From: Mycolicibacter virginiensis
GTDB taxonomy: Bacteria > Actinomycetota > Actinomycetes > Mycobacteriales > Mycobacteriaceae
Assembly (NCBI RefSeq): GCF_022374935.2
Contig: NZ_CP092430.2
Location: forward strand, 4,712,001 to 4,776,000
Direction of reading: 5' to 3'
DNA length: 64,000 nucleotides
Position numbers and translations under genes: made by a program
Shown here: one piece after another, positions 46,894 through 56,163 of the stretch
How the letters are laid out: each line of letters starts with the position of its first letter
Position numbering within the stretch: position 1 is the first letter of the stretch
Notes under the pieces: generated by a model
What the model was told of the DNA's origin: nothing
The model's input: the letters and a program-made list of their open reading frames with translations, nothing else
Databases searched by the model: none

Positions 46894-48453
46894 GTGCAGG
46901 TCACCAGCGTCGGGCACGCCGGCTTCCGGATCGAGACCGCCGCAGGCAGCATCCTGTGCGACCCGTGGGTGAATCCGGCCTACTTCGGCTCGTGGTTCCC
47001 GTTCCCGGACAATTCGGCGCTGGACTGGGACGCCCTCGGCGACTGCGACTACCTCTACATTTCGCACCTGCACCACGATCACTTCGACCCGCGGCACCTG
47101 GCGGCGCACGTCAACAAGGACGCGGTGGTGCTGCTGCCCGACTACCCCGTGCCCGATCTGCGCCGCGCACTGGAAGAGCTGGGCTTTCACCGGTTCTTCG
47201 AGACGGCCGATTCGCAGCGGCACACCGTGTCCGGCCCCAAGGGCGATCTGGACGTCATGATCATCGCGCTGCGCGCCCCGGCCGACGGCCCGATCGGCGA
47301 CTCCGGGCTGGTGGTCTCCGACGGCGTGACCACCGTGTTCAACATGAACGACTCCCGCCCGATCGACCTGGACGTGCTGGCGGCCTTCGACTCGATCGAC
47401 GTGCACCTAGTGCAGTACTCCGGGGCGATCTGGTACCCGATGGTCTATGACATGCCGGCCCGGGCCAAGGAGGCGTTCGGAACCCAGAAGCGCCAGCGGC
47501 AGATGGACCGCGCCCGCCAGTACATCGCCCACGTCGGGGCGACCTGGGTGGTGCCATCGGCGGGTCCGCCCTGTTTCCTGGATTCCGAGCTGCGTTACCT
47601 CAACGACGACCACGGCGATCCGGCCAACATCTTCCCCGACGAGATGGTGTTCCTCGACCAGTTGCGCCGCAACGGTCACGACGGCGGATTGTTGATGATC
47701 CCGGGGAGCACCGCGAGCTTCACTGGAGCGCAACTGGATTCGCTGATCCACCCGCTGGACGAAGCCGACGTCGAGGCCATCTTCACCACCGGCAAAGCGG
47801 ACTACATCGCCGCCTACGCCGATCGGATGGCGCCGGTGCTGGCCGCCGAGAAGGCCTCCTGGGCGCCGGCGGCAGGCCCGGCGATGCTCGATCAGCTGCG
47901 CGCCCTGTTCGAGCCGATCATGGCCCGCAGCAACGAGATCTGCGACGGCATCGGCTATCCGGTCGAGCTGGTGCTGGACGGGGAAGGCCATACCGAGACG
48001 GTGGTGCTGGACTTCCCCAAACGCATGGTGCGCGAGCCGATTCCCGGCGAGAAGTTCCGCTACGGCTTCGGCATCCCACCTGAACTGGTGCGCACCGTGC
48101 TGCGCGATGGCGAACCGGACTGGGTCAACACCATCTTCCTGTCCACCCGATTCAGGGCTTGGCGGGTCGGCGGCTACAACGAGTACCTCTACACCTTCTT
48201 CAAGTGCCTCACCGAGGACCGGATCGTCTACGCCGAAGGCTGGTTCGGCGAAAGCCACGACGACTCGGCAAGCGTCACACTGGGCGACTGGCAGGTTCAG
48301 CGTCGCTGCCCGCACATGAAGGCCGACCTGTCGAAGTTCGGGGTGGTCGAGGGCGACATTCTCACCTGCAATCAGCACGGTTGGGAATGGGATCTCAAGT
48401 CCGGTCGCTGCCTGACCGCCAAGGGCCACGAACTGCGTTGCGAGAAGCTGTGA
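46894..48453 (+). CDS. Metallo-beta-lactamase-fold protein with C-terminal Rieske domain (Rv3818-like)
   Basis: 519 residues from the GTG at 46894, with AGGA five bases upstream. The N-terminal half is a metallo-hydrolase fold: VTSVGHAGFRIETAAGSILC, then the metal motif SHLHHDHFDPRHL, with DSRPIDL and VPSAGPPCFLD further on. The C-terminal 100 residues form a Rieske [2Fe-2S] domain: CPH in VQRRCPHMKADLSKFG and CNQHGW (Cys-x-His, then Cys-x2-His ligands). This two-domain layout resembles CMP-N-acetylneuraminate hydroxylase-like proteins; the substrate in mycobacteria is not established. The next gene starts within its stop (GTGA). Confidence 0.9.
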   Translation: MQVTSVGHAGFRIETAAGSILCDPWVNPAYFGSWFPFPDNSALDWDALGDCDYLYISHLHHDHFDPRHLAAHVNKDAVVLLPDYPVPDLRRALEELGFHRFFETADSQRHTVSGPKGDLDVMIIALRAPADGPIGDSGLVVSDGVTTVFNMNDSRPIDLDVLAAFDSIDVHLVQYSGAIWYPMVYDMPARAKEAFGTQKRQRQMDRARQYIAHVGATWVVPSAGPPCFLDSELRYLNDDHGDPANIFPDEMVFLDQLRRNGHDGGLLMIPGSTASFTGAQLDSLIHPLDEADVEAIFTTGKADYIAAYADRMAPVLAAEKASWAPAAGPAMLDQLRALFEPIMARSNEICDGIGYPVELVLDGEGHTETVVLDFPKRMVREPIPGEKFRYGFGIPPELVRTVLRDGEPDWVNTIFLSTRFRAWRVGGYNEYLYTFFKCLTEDRIVYAEGWFGESHDDSASVTLGDWQVQRRCPHMKADLSKFGVVEGDILTCNQHGWEWDLKSGRCLTAKGHELRCEKL

Positions 48454-48791
48454 CCAGCGACTCCTACGGCTCCTACGATGATGGGCTAGTCGTTCTGGAT
48501 CGCCGGGCGATCACGTTGCGCCGCTACCACTTCCCTTCCGGTACGGCGAAGGTGATCCCGCTGTCGGCGATCCGCGGTTACCGCGCGGAGCCGCTGGGCA
48601 TGCTGACCCACCGATTCCGGATCTGGGGCAGCTCGGATCTGCGGCGCTGGCTGCCGCTGGACATCAAGCGCCCGACGCGGTCCACCCTGATCACCCTGGA
48701 GCTGCACGGTGATCCGTGGCCACATCCGGCGTTCACCCCGGCGGATCCGGACAGGTTCCGGGCACTGCTCGACGAGCTGCTGGCGGGCTAA
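48450..48791 (+). CDS. Small conserved protein (Rv3819-like)
   Basis: 113 residues from the GTG at 48450, overlapping the stop of the Rieske gene by 4 bp. No signal peptide or membrane helix. The sequence (VTSDSYGSYDDGLVVLDRRA, then ITLRRYHFPSGTAKVIPLSA) suggests a compact beta-rich PH-like fold with IRGYRAEP and DIKRPTRSTLITLEL. Function unknown. The tight coupling suggests it partners the Rieske protein. Confidence 0.85.
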   Translation: MTSDSYGSYDDGLVVLDRRAITLRRYHFPSGTAKVIPLSAIRGYRAEPLGMLTHRFRIWGSSDLRRWLPLDIKRPTRSTLITLELHGDPWPHPAFTPADPDRFRALLDELLAG

Positions 48792-48836
48792 TCCCGGCCG
48801 GACCCAAAGGGATACCCGGCGGACCCCATAACGACA

Positions 48837-48910
48837 GTTGCCCGCCTTTGAGCGACTAGACGTGGTGGCGTGTCCATGCTCCCCCTCGATGTCGCGCAAA
48901 GACGGGCAAC
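48837..48910. repeat. TIR element C, short 74-bp hairpin copy
   Basis: Left arm 48837-48856 (GTTGCCCGCCTTTGAGCGAC) and right arm 48891-48910 are inverted with 18 of 20 matches, around a 34-nt core. The arm is the same core as in elements A and B, but the outer TATGTGA part is not conserved. It lies between two convergent genes and could double as a terminator. Confidence 0.7.
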
Positions 48911-49036
48911 TCTCCTGTTCACCTATGCCGATCTAAGCCTCGATCCAGACCTGGCCAATCCGGGCTAACTTGCCCAACGTGCGCTCAGCGCGAATTTCAG
49001 TGCGATTTTTCGCGCTGGTTACACGCTCGGCGTCCT

Positions 49037-50593
49037 TCAGCGGTCGGCCAGCACCTGGTGTGCGGCGTTGTAGCCGGGAATGAACGTGATCCCCGGCCCG
49101 CCATGACAACCCGCGCTTCCCAGATACAGTCCTGCCACCGGTAACGGCTGGCCGAGAAAGCCCCGCGGCCCGGGCCGGTTCGGGCCGATCTGATCCGGAT
49201 TGAGCAAGCCGTGGCAGTAGTCGCCGCCGGGCGCACCGAACATGGTTCCCATATGACGCGGGGTGAAGGTGGTGTGCCGAGTGATGCTGCGCTCGAAATT
49301 TGGTGCCAGCCTGGTGATCTTGTCGATCACCCGCTGCCCCATCTCGACCTTCATCTCGCCGTAGTTGCCGTCTCCTTCGATGGGGAACCACAGCGCGAAC
49401 GCCGACGCGGCGTGCTTGCCCGGCGGTGCCAGCTCGGGATCGTGCAGCGACGGGATCTGCAGCACCACGGTCGGATCGGCCGGGACGATGCCGCGGCGCG
49501 CATCCTCCCACTGCTGCTGCACCTCCTCAGGCGTGCAGAAGATTCCCAACGAGGCCTGCATGGCGGGGTCATTGAGCGCCTCGTAGGGCGTAGCGAACAC
49601 CGGGGCCTCGTCCAGCGCGAAATGCATCTGCAGATAGCTGCCGCGATGGTCGGTGCGGGCGTAGCGGGCGCGGACGTCGTCTGGAACCGCAGCCGGGTCA
49701 AGCAGTCCGGTGACGGTCGCGTCGGGTGCGATCGCCGACACCACTACCGGTGCGCTCACGGTGTCACCGGACTCGGTGCGCACGCCGCTGACCGCCCCAC
49801 CGGCGACCAGGATCTCCGCGACCGCGGTGCGCAGCCGCAGCTCCCCACCCAAGCCGGTGAAGGTGTCGCACAGGTGCCCGGTGAGCGCGCCGATTCCGCC
49901 GCGCAGCTTCTTCATCAGCACGGTGTTCTCGTCGGGCACACCCAGGCCGTAGGCCAGTGCCGCGGCACTGCCGGGCGTGGCGGGCCCGCGGTAAAGGGTG
50001 TTGACGGCCAGCACCGTGAAGGAGCCGCGCAGCGCCGCGTGCTTCTCCCGGTCGGGCAGGTAACGGTCCAGCACGTCGGTGACCGAACCGAACAGCATGT
50101 CGTCGATGGCCGAGCGCTCGAATTCATTTGCGGCGCAGGCATACATCTCGTCGAGCGATTTCGGCGGCCGCCCCGCCTCGAAGCGACCCAGCGCCCGGGT
50201 GGGCGCCTGACTCCAGGCCAGCAGCCCGGCCATGCCGTTGACCGCCTCGGCGCCGTGCACCTCGCTGAGGTGGGTGAACAGCTTCATCGGGTCGGTGTAC
50301 TGGATCAGCGGGTCGTCGCCGACGCCACGCATCGCCACCGACATGACCTCGAGGTCGATGCTCTCCAGTCCGTCGAGGCCCAGCTCGGCGCTGACCGCGG
50401 CCGACGTCGGGAACTGCACCGAGCCGGCGATCTCGAACCGATAGCCGTCGAACAGCTCCACCGTGGAGGCCATCCCGCCGGCGTAGCGCCCGGCCTCCAG
50501 GCACAGTGTGCGCAGTCCGGCGCGCTGCAGGATGAGCGCCGCGGCCAGGCCGTTATGTCCGGCGCCAATGACGATCGCGTCGTAATCGGTCAT
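49037..50593 (-). CDS. Phytoene dehydrogenase-like FAD oxidoreductase (Rv3829c-like)
   Basis: 518 residues from the ATG at 50593 with GGGAAGGGG upstream. The N-terminus is the dinucleotide-binding motif DAIVIGAGHNGLAAALILQRAGL then EAGRYAGGM. The C-terminal FAD-contact signature is GLYLGSAGCHGGPGITFIPGYNAA. The family includes carotenoid desaturases/isomerases and retinol saturases, acting on polyprenoid substrates; the substrate here is unknown. No carotenoid genes are nearby. It is leftward and directly follows a TetR gene; a palindrome at 50639-50658 in the short gap matches one upstream of that TetR gene, so it is probably repressed by it. Confidence 0.87.
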   Translation of the reverse strand: MTDYDAIVIGAGHNGLAAALILQRAGLRTLCLEAGRYAGGMASTVELFDGYRFEIAGSVQFPTSAAVSAELGLDGLESIDLEVMSVAMRGVGDDPLIQYTDPMKLFTHLSEVHGAEAVNGMAGLLAWSQAPTRALGRFEAGRPPKSLDEMYACAANEFERSAIDDMLFGSVTDVLDRYLPDREKHAALRGSFTVLAVNTLYRGPATPGSAAALAYGLGVPDENTVLMKKLRGGIGALTGHLCDTFTGLGGELRLRTAVAEILVAGGAVSGVRTESGDTVSAPVVVSAIAPDATVTGLLDPAAVPDDVRARYARTDHRGSYLQMHFALDEAPVFATPYEALNDPAMQASLGIFCTPEEVQQQWEDARRGIVPADPTVVLQIPSLHDPELAPPGKHAASAFALWFPIEGDGNYGEMKVEMGQRVIDKITRLAPNFERSITRHTTFTPRHMGTMFGAPGGDYCHGLLNPDQIGPNRPGPRGFLGQPLPVAGLYLGSAGCHGGPGITFIPGYNAAHQVLADR

Positions 50594-50638
50594 TCATCGC
50601 CCCTTCCCGCTTTCGGAGGAACGCTGGCACGAGTGGAT

Positions 50639-50658
50639 AGTTTTGTCAATATTGACGT
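50639..50658. promoter_or_regulatory. Putative TetR operator upstream of the oxidoreductase
   Basis: AGTTTTGTCAATATTGACGT, containing the perfect palindrome GTCAATATTGAC. It matches 17 of 20 bases of the inverted site at 51282-51301 and lies 46 bp before the Rv3829c-like start. Confidence 0.6.
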
Positions 50659-50660
50659 AA

Positions 50661-51245
50661 CTAGAGATCGCCCAGCGAGTCCAGCGCGGCACGGCACATC
50701 CGGGCCAACTCGGCCAGTGAGCGGTCCGCACCCAGCATCCAGACCTCCATCGCGGCGAACACGGCGGCCGCAATACAGCGGGCCGTCACCGCGACCCGCA
50801 GCGGGTCACTTGACCCACGCCTCGCGGTGGCCCGCAGCCGCTCGGCCACCGCGTCGCCGAAATCGGTCTCCACCTGCCGGATGTGGCGCACGATGCGCTC
50901 GGGATCGAGTTCCTCCTCGCGCAGCGCGGCGATGCGGGTCACCGCCTCGACGTCGTAGGGAAACGCAAAGATCGCCGCCTGAACCGCCTCGATCATCGGC
51001 TCGGCGGGCGGGCGCTCAGCCAGGGCCCTGCGGAACCACTGCAGTCCGGCGTCGTAGTCGGCGAACAGCAGGTCGTGCTTGGAAGTGAAGTGCCGATAGA
51101 ACGTCCGCAGCGACACCCCGGCGTCGGAGGCGATCTGCTCAGCCGAGGTGTCCTCCACCCCCTGCGCCAGGAAGCGGACCAGCGCGGCCTGCCGCAACGC
51201 TTCGCGGGTGCGTTCGCTGCGCGCGGTCTGCGGGGCTCGTGGCAT
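50661..51245 (-). CDS. TetR-family repressor (Rv3830c-like)
   Basis: 194 residues from the ATG at 51245. The N-terminal helix-turn-helix is clear: TREALRQAALVRFLAQGVED, TSAEQIASDAGVSLRTFYRHF, then TSKHDLLFADYDAG. The C-terminal ligand domain is not assignable. It lies between an oxidoreductase on the same strand and a divergent small membrane protein. Both flanks carry the same AT-centred palindrome, so autoregulation and control of both neighbours are the natural inference. A TACCTT box 7 bp before the ATG suggests a leaderless transcript. Confidence 0.9.
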   Translation of the reverse strand: MPRAPQTARSERTREALRQAALVRFLAQGVEDTSAEQIASDAGVSLRTFYRHFTSKHDLLFADYDAGLQWFRRALAERPPAEPMIEAVQAAIFAFPYDVEAVTRIAALREEELDPERIVRHIRQVETDFGDAVAERLRATARRGSSDPLRVAVTARCIAAAVFAAMEVWMLGADRSLAELARMCRAALDSLGDL

Positions 51246-51252
51246 GCGCGTA

Positions 51253-51258
51253 AAGGTA
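51253..51258 (-). promoter_or_regulatory. Candidate -10 box for the TetR gene (leaderless)
   Basis: TACCTT on the minus strand, 7 bp before the ATG at 51245; the operator at 51282-51301 would overlap the -35 position. Confidence 0.4.
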
Positions 51259-51281
51259 CCTCAGCGGCACGGCCGGCCAGA

Positions 51282-51301
51282 ATGGCAATATTGACAAAAC
51301 T
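51282..51301. promoter_or_regulatory. Putative TetR operator in the divergent intergenic region
   Basis: ATGGCAATATTGACAAAACT; its reverse complement matches the site at 50639-50658 in 17 of 20 bases. It lies 37 bp before the TetR start and 26 bp before the divergent membrane-protein start, so it could control both. Confidence 0.6.
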
Positions 51302-51326
51302 CGCGGCGCATGGTGAGACTGACCGC

Positions 51327-51800
51327 ATGATCTCGCTCATCGTGCATGCAGTGCTCGGCCTGGCGACTATCTGGTGGATCGTGGCGTCCAACCGCGCGGT
51401 CTTCGCGAAACCCGCTGGGGGTGTCGCTTTCTCACTTCTGGAGATCGTGTACTACGCGATCGGTATCGCTTCGATCGGGTTGGGTTGGTACTTCAACATC
51501 CGGTTCGTCCAGGAATACGCGCACGGCCCCAACCACAATCCGATTTGGGGGCCGGGCAGCTGGACGCAGTACATCCAGCTGATGTTCACCAACCCGGCCG
51601 CCGGCTCGGCCAGCCAGGACTACACGATCATCAACGTCGTGCTGCTGCCGCTGTTCACCATCGTCGACGGCTATCGCCGCGGGCTACGGCGACCGTGGCT
51701 CTACTTCGTGTCGAGTCTGTTCACCAGCTGCGCGTTCGCCTATGCCTTCTACTTCGCCACCATGGAGCGTCAGCACCGGCACGCCAAGGCTGCGGCCTAG
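51327..51800 (+). CDS. Small membrane protein, DUF2834-like (Rv3831-like)
   Basis: 157 residues from the ATG at 51327. Four hydrophobic helices are visible: ISLIVHAVLGLATIWWIVA, then SLLEIVYYAIGIASIGLGWY, then YTIINVVLLPLFTIV, and LYFVSSLFTSCAFAYAFYF. The C-terminus is short and basic. It looks like the DUF2834 type of four-helix membrane protein; function unknown. It is divergent from the TetR gene, with a matching palindrome in between, and is probably part of that regulon. Confidence 0.8.
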   Translation: MISLIVHAVLGLATIWWIVASNRAVFAKPAGGVAFSLLEIVYYAIGIASIGLGWYFNIRFVQEYAHGPNHNPIWGPGSWTQYIQLMFTNPAAGSASQDYTIINVVLLPLFTIVDGYRRGLRRPWLYFVSSLFTSCAFAYAFYFATMERQHRHAKAAA

Positions 51801-51868
51801 CCGGGTCATTGCAGGACTGCCTCCAACCGCACCGCGATAGGCTGGCCGCGTCGAGGAGGAGGACTGTC

Positions 51869-52429
51869 GTGGCCAAGCCAGTGGCACCGCGCGGATCCGC
51901 GCGCGAGCGAGTGCTGCAGGCGGCGTTGGCCCTGTTCGTGGAGCACAGCGTGGGCGGTACGTCCATGCAGATGATCGCCGACCAGCTCGGCGTGAGTAAG
52001 CCGGCCGTCTACTACCAATTCCGGTCCCGAGACGACATCGTCATCGCCCTGGTGCAGCCGATGTTCGACGACATCGTCCGGGTCATCAAGATCGCTCAGG
52101 CCATGCCCACTCAGCAGGGCAAGCGGGACGTGATGGTCAGCGGCGTCGTCGAGCTCGCGGTGCGTTACCGCCGGCTCACCTTCCTGTTCTATGACCGCGC
52201 CGTGGAGCACGCCATACGTTCCCGCGAAGACTTTATGGCCGTCGGCGACGACGCCGCGGCGATCCTGCACGGTCCCGAACCGGACGCGACGGCCCGCGTC
52301 ATCACCACGGTACTGATGGCGGGAACCTTCACCGCGGCAGCCGATCCGGAGCTCGAAGACATCGCCGACGAGGAGCTGCACGAGATCCTGCTGGACATCG
52401 CACGGGGCGTGGTACAACCGCTGACCTAG
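51869..52429 (+). CDS. TetR-family regulator, paralogue 1 beside the MmpS/MmpL operon
   Basis: 186 residues from the GTG at 51869, preceded by GAGGAGGAGGA. HTH: ARERVLQAALALFVEHSVGG, TSMQMIADQLGVSKPAVYYQF, then RSRDDIVIALVQP. It is closely similar to the TetR gene at 56970 along its whole length (both start VAK.VAPRG.ARERVL and share TS.QMIAD.LGV.K.AVYYQF and GP.PD). The two therefore form a duplicated pair on either side of the MmpS/MmpL operon, both pointing right. It converges on the DUF5078 gene with only a 4-bp gap. Likely regulator of the transporter; ligand unknown. Confidence 0.88.
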   Translation: MAKPVAPRGSARERVLQAALALFVEHSVGGTSMQMIADQLGVSKPAVYYQFRSRDDIVIALVQPMFDDIVRVIKIAQAMPTQQGKRDVMVSGVVELAVRYRRLTFLFYDRAVEHAIRSREDFMAVGDDAAAILHGPEPDATARVITTVLMAGTFTAAADPELEDIADEELHEILLDIARGVVQPLT

Positions 52430-52433
52430 CGAG

Positions 52434-52892
52434 TCAGGTCCAGTTCCACACGCCCATGTCGGCAGCGGGGTACTGCTCGCACACGTCGGTGGTCCGGGCA
52501 GCGACGCCGTGGTTGTTGAAGAACAGCTTGGCCCAGTTCGGCCACGCGAAAGCGAGCTTCTCGTAGTAGATATCGGCGGCCAGGTTCTCCGAGTAGGCGC
52601 GCCGGCCCGAGTAATCCATGGAGTAGAACCAGTGAATCCGGTCCTGTACCGCCTCATGTACCTGCGGAGACTTGTTGTTGTAGTCGATCATGTAGCGCTC
52701 GTAGTAAACCGGCGCGACATCGCGGGCGGCCGCCATGATCTGCTCGGCGGTACAGCTGGTGTGCAGCATCCGGTTGGGAATCGGGAAGTTCTCCGTCGCA
52801 TCCGCCGACGCGTTCCCCGCCGCGGCGATACCGGCCAGCAGCAGCAGCCCAGCGGAAACCCACATCGCGTTGTGCCACGGGTTGCGCTTCAT
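52434..52892 (-). CDS. Secreted DUF5078 protein, Rv0455c-like
   Basis: 152 residues from the ATG at 52892. Signal peptide about 1-31 (ending NASADA). The mature part resembles M. tuberculosis Rv0455c: TENFPIPNRMLHTSCTAEQI, then PVYYERYMIDYNNKS, HWFYSMDYSGRRAYSENLAA, AWPNWAKLFFNNHGV, and VCEQYPAADMGVWNW. Two Cys probably form a disulphide. Rv0455c is a secreted protein required for siderophore export together with MmpL4/MmpL5. Its presence as the last gene of an MmpS-MmpL operon supports a role in MmpL-driven export; whether the cargo is a siderophore is inference. The start overlaps the preceding stop by 4 bp. Confidence 0.85.
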   Translation of the reverse strand: MKRNPWHNAMWVSAGLLLLAGIAAAGNASADATENFPIPNRMLHTSCTAEQIMAAARDVAPVYYERYMIDYNNKSPQVHEAVQDRIHWFYSMDYSGRRAYSENLAADIYYEKLAFAWPNWAKLFFNNHGVAARTTDVCEQYPAADMGVWNWT

Positions 52893-53218
52893 CGGGTAAC
52901 TCCAGCCTGTTCCAGAACGATCAACTTGTCGGGGCAGTAGGTGCTCAGCGCCGTGCCCACAAACTGCCAGGCCTGCTGGGAGCCAGCACCTTTGACGTTC
53001 TTGGCGACGAAGGACGCCGACTCGAAGGCGTCGTGGTCGACGTTGTTGGCCAAGCGTTTGCAGGTGAGCTTGCCGATCCAGGCGTTGTAGTCACGCGCCC
53101 CGTAGATCCCGTAGCCGTGCAACCGGCCGGCGAAATCGGTGTCGACATCGGCGTGCGCCGGTGCCGCGAGAAAGATCGCCGCCGACACACCTGCCAACAC
53201 CACGACTCCGTACCTCAT
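52889..53218 (-). CDS. Secreted DUF732 protein
   Basis: 109 residues from the ATG at 53218, which shares one base with the mmpL stop (TGATG). Signal peptide about 1-25 ([20 protein letters not shown] then AHA). The mature region shows the DUF732 pattern: DVDTDFAGRLHGYGIYGARD, one Cys in KLTCKRLANN, and a second in LSTYCPDKL. DUF732 proteins are small secreted proteins common in mycobacteria with no assigned function. The tight operon position suggests an accessory of the MmpL exporter. Confidence 0.85.
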   Translation of the reverse strand: MRYGVVVLAGVSAAIFLAAPAHADVDTDFAGRLHGYGIYGARDYNAWIGKLTCKRLANNVDHDAFESASFVAKNVKGAGSQQAWQFVGTALSTYCPDKLIVLEQAGVTR

Positions 53219-56163
53219 CACCAACCTCCCCGATGCGCTCCACCGCTGGACTCCACGAGCTCGTCGCTCGGGTTGCGCTGCAACGGCGCCGGCCAGGGAG
53301 AGGGCTTGGGCCGCAGCCGTGGTACCTGCGGCCACCAGAACCATTTGCCGAGCAGCGTCGCGATCGACGGCGTCATGAACGAGCGGATGATCAGGGTGTC
53401 GAGCAGTAGCCCCAAACCGATTGTGGTGCCGACCTGTCCGATCACACGCAGTTCACTGATCGCCATCGTCATCATCGTGAAGGCGAACACCAGTCCCGCG
53501 GCGGTGACCACCGACCCGCTGCCGCCCATCGCCCGGATCATGCCGGTATGCAGCCCGGCGTGGATCTCCTCTCGTAGGCGAGAAACCAGCAGCAGGTTGT
53601 AGTCGGCACCCACCGCCAACAGGATGATCACCGCCATCGCCATCACCATCCAGTGCACCTGCAGACCGATGATGTTCTGCCACAGCAACACCGACAGTCC
53701 GAAGGCGCTGCCCAGTGACACCACCACGGTGCCCACGATCACCAGCGCGGCAACCACGGCGCGGGTGATCACCAGCATGATGATGAAGATCAGGCACAGC
53801 GCCGCGACGCCGGCGATCATCAGGTCGTAGTTGGAACCCTCCTGCATGTCCTTGAACATCGCGGCGGTCCCACCGACGTAGATCTTCGAGCCCTCCCACG
53901 GGGTGGTCTTCATGGCTTCCTTGGCGGCAAGCTTGATCGCATCGATGTGCTTGATGCCCTCTGCGCTCAGTGGATCGCCCTCGTGGTTGACGATGAACCG
54001 CACGGCATGCCCGTCGGGCGAGACGAAACTCTTCATGCCGCGCTGGAACTCGGCGTTGTCGAAGATCTCCGGCGGCAGATAGAACGAGTCGTCGTTGCGG
54101 GCCTTGTCGAAGGCCTCCCCCATCGCCGCGGGATCCCCCTGGGCTTCCTGCGCCTGCTTGGCCAGTCCGCTCTGGGTGGCGTACATGGTCAGCATCATGG
54201 CCTTGGTGTTCTTCATCATCTGGATCATCGGCGGCATCAGCGTGAGCATCTGCGGCAGCTGCGCGGCCATCGCGTCCATGTCCGGGACGATCTGCTTGAA
54301 GTTGTCGGTCATGGTGTCCACGCCGTCCATGGCGTCGAAGACCGACCGCAGCGCGTGGCAGACCGGAATGTCGAAACAGTGTGGTTCCCAGTAGAAGTAG
54401 CTGCGCATCGGCCGGAAGAAGTCGTCGAAGTTGGCGATCTTGTCGCGTAGCTCTTCGATGTCGCCGACCATCAGGTGCATCTTGCCCACCATGCGGCCCA
54501 TGGTGGCGTTCATCTCCTCCATGAGCTCGATCATCTTTGTCATGGTGTCGATGTTGACCTGCATCTCCTCGGCCTGGGCCAACATCTCGGCGGTGCGGTC
54601 ATCGTTGAACTTGCGGGTCATGTCCTGGCTGACAGCCTGCATGCCGAGCATGTAGCCGAAGGTGGAGTGCTCCATCGGAATGCCCTGTGGCCGGGTGATG
54701 GACATGACCCGGGACACTCCCTCTACCCCGGTGACTCGCTTGGCGATTCGCTCGATCACCAGAAAGTCCGCCGAGTTTCGGATGTCATGGTCTGTTTCAA
54801 TCATGAGCATCTCGGGGTTCATCCGCGCGGACGGAAAGTGCCGATCGGAGGCCAGGAAGCCCTGATTGGCCGGTAGATCCGCGGGCATGTAGGCGCGGTC
54901 GTTGTAGCCGGGCTTGTACCCGGGCAGCGCGAGGATACCGACCATGGCTGCTGCGGTGGCGGCGATCAGAATCGGCCCCGGCCAACGGCTTACCGCCGCG
55001 CCGATCTTCCGCCAGCCGCGCCCCCGGTTGGCCCGCTTGGGCTCCAGCAGGGAGCCGAACCGACCGGCCACCGCGATGACGGCCGACCCCATCGTCAGCG
55101 AGGTGATGACCACGACCGTCATGCCGATCCCCAGCGGAATCCCCAGCGACTGGAAGTAGGGCAGCCGGGTGAAGTGCAGGCACAAGGTGGCGCCCGCAAT
55201 GGTCATGCCCGAGCCGAGCACCACATGGGCGGTGCTGCGAAACATGGTGTAGTACGCCTGTTCCCGGTCTTCACCGGCGCTGCGGGCTTCTTGATATCGG
55301 CCGATCAGGAAGATCGCGTAGTCGGTGGCTGCCGCGATCGCCAGCGTCACCAACAGGCTGGTGGCGAACGGCGAAAGCCCGATCAGCCCGTGATAGCCCA
55401 GGAATGCCACGATGCCCCGGGCCGACGCCAGGCCGGTCACCACCATCGCCAGCGCCAGCGCCACGGTGGTGATGGATCGGTAGACCGCCAGCATCATGGT
55501 GATGATGACCACGAAGGTCAGCGACTCGATCACGTGCATGCTGCGGGTGCCGGCCTTGTCCTGATCAGCTGCCAGCGCCGCGCCGCCGGTCACATACGCC
55601 TTCACTCCCGGTGGCGCGGTGACACTGTCGACTACTTGGTTGACCGCTTTGACCGATTCGTTGGCCAGCGCCTCGCCCTGGTTACCCGCGGTATAGATCT
55701 GCACGTATGCGGCTTTGCCGTCTGGGCTCTGGGCTCCCGCGGCGGTCAGGCGATCACCCCAGAAGTCCTGGATGTGTTCGACGTGGGTGGTGTCGGCCTT
55801 CAGTTTGTCGATGATCTGGTCGTAGTAGTGGTGGGCGTCGGCGCCCAGCGGCTCGTCGCCCTCGAGGACCAGCATGACCGAGCTGTTGGAGGTGAACTCC
55901 TTGAACACCTCGCCCTGACGTTTGACCGCGATCATCGACGGTGCCTCGTCCGGGGTCATCTGGACCGCGGCCATCTCGGCGACCTTCTCCAGCTGGGGAA
56001 CGGTCACGTTCGCCAGGACGATGATCGCGATCCAGCCGAGCATGATCGGAATAGCCAGCCGCCGAATCCATTTGGCAATCCGGCCGGGCTTGGCGTGGTC
56101 AGCGACAGCGGGGATGACCTCGGTCGGCGACTCGGGGGGGAAGTTGTGCGTGGAAGTGCTCAT
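53218..56163 (-). CDS. MmpL transporter of the MmpL4/MmpL5 type
   Basis: 981 residues from the ATG at 56163. RND-type lipid/siderophore exporter with 11-12 helices. Proton-relay Asp-Tyr pairs are present in both halves: Asp281-Tyr282 (AATDYAIFL) and Asp854-Tyr855 (GADYNLLLV). The second extracytoplasmic region (about 480-760) has the long coiled-coil hairpin of MmpL4/5-like proteins and the signature [20 protein letters not shown] then [20 protein letters not shown]. That signature separates it from the MmpL3/8/10/11 lipid flippases. It is coupled to MmpS upstream (4-bp overlap) and to two small secreted proteins downstream. Cargo is unknown; siderophore or glycopeptidolipid-like export are the reasonable candidates. 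Confidence 0.93.
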   Translation of the reverse strand: MSTSTHNFPPESPTEVIPAVADHAKPGRIAKWIRRLAIPIMLGWIAIIVLANVTVPQLEKVAEMAAVQMTPDEAPSMIAVKRQGEVFKEFTSNSSVMLVLEGDEPLGADAHHYYDQIIDKLKADTTHVEHIQDFWGDRLTAAGAQSPDGKAAYVQIYTAGNQGEALANESVKAVNQVVDSVTAPPGVKAYVTGGAALAADQDKAGTRSMHVIESLTFVVIITMMLAVYRSITTVALALAMVVTGLASARGIVAFLGYHGLIGLSPFATSLLVTLAIAAATDYAIFLIGRYQEARSAGEDREQAYYTMFRSTAHVVLGSGMTIAGATLCLHFTRLPYFQSLGIPLGIGMTVVVITSLTMGSAVIAVAGRFGSLLEPKRANRGRGWRKIGAAVSRWPGPILIAATAAAMVGILALPGYKPGYNDRAYMPADLPANQGFLASDRHFPSARMNPEMLMIETDHDIRNSADFLVIERIAKRVTGVEGVSRVMSITRPQGIPMEHSTFGYMLGMQAVSQDMTRKFNDDRTAEMLAQAEEMQVNIDTMTKMIELMEEMNATMGRMVGKMHLMVGDIEELRDKIANFDDFFRPMRSYFYWEPHCFDIPVCHALRSVFDAMDGVDTMTDNFKQIVPDMDAMAAQLPQMLTLMPPMIQMMKNTKAMMLTMYATQSGLAKQAQEAQGDPAAMGEAFDKARNDDSFYLPPEIFDNAEFQRGMKSFVSPDGHAVRFIVNHEGDPLSAEGIKHIDAIKLAAKEAMKTTPWEGSKIYVGGTAAMFKDMQEGSNYDLMIAGVAALCLIFIIMLVITRAVVAALVIVGTVVVSLGSAFGLSVLLWQNIIGLQVHWMVMAMAVIILLAVGADYNLLLVSRLREEIHAGLHTGMIRAMGGSGSVVTAAGLVFAFTMMTMAISELRVIGQVGTTIGLGLLLDTLIIRSFMTPSIATLLGKWFWWPQVPRLRPKPSPWPAPLQRNPSDELVESSGGAHRGGW

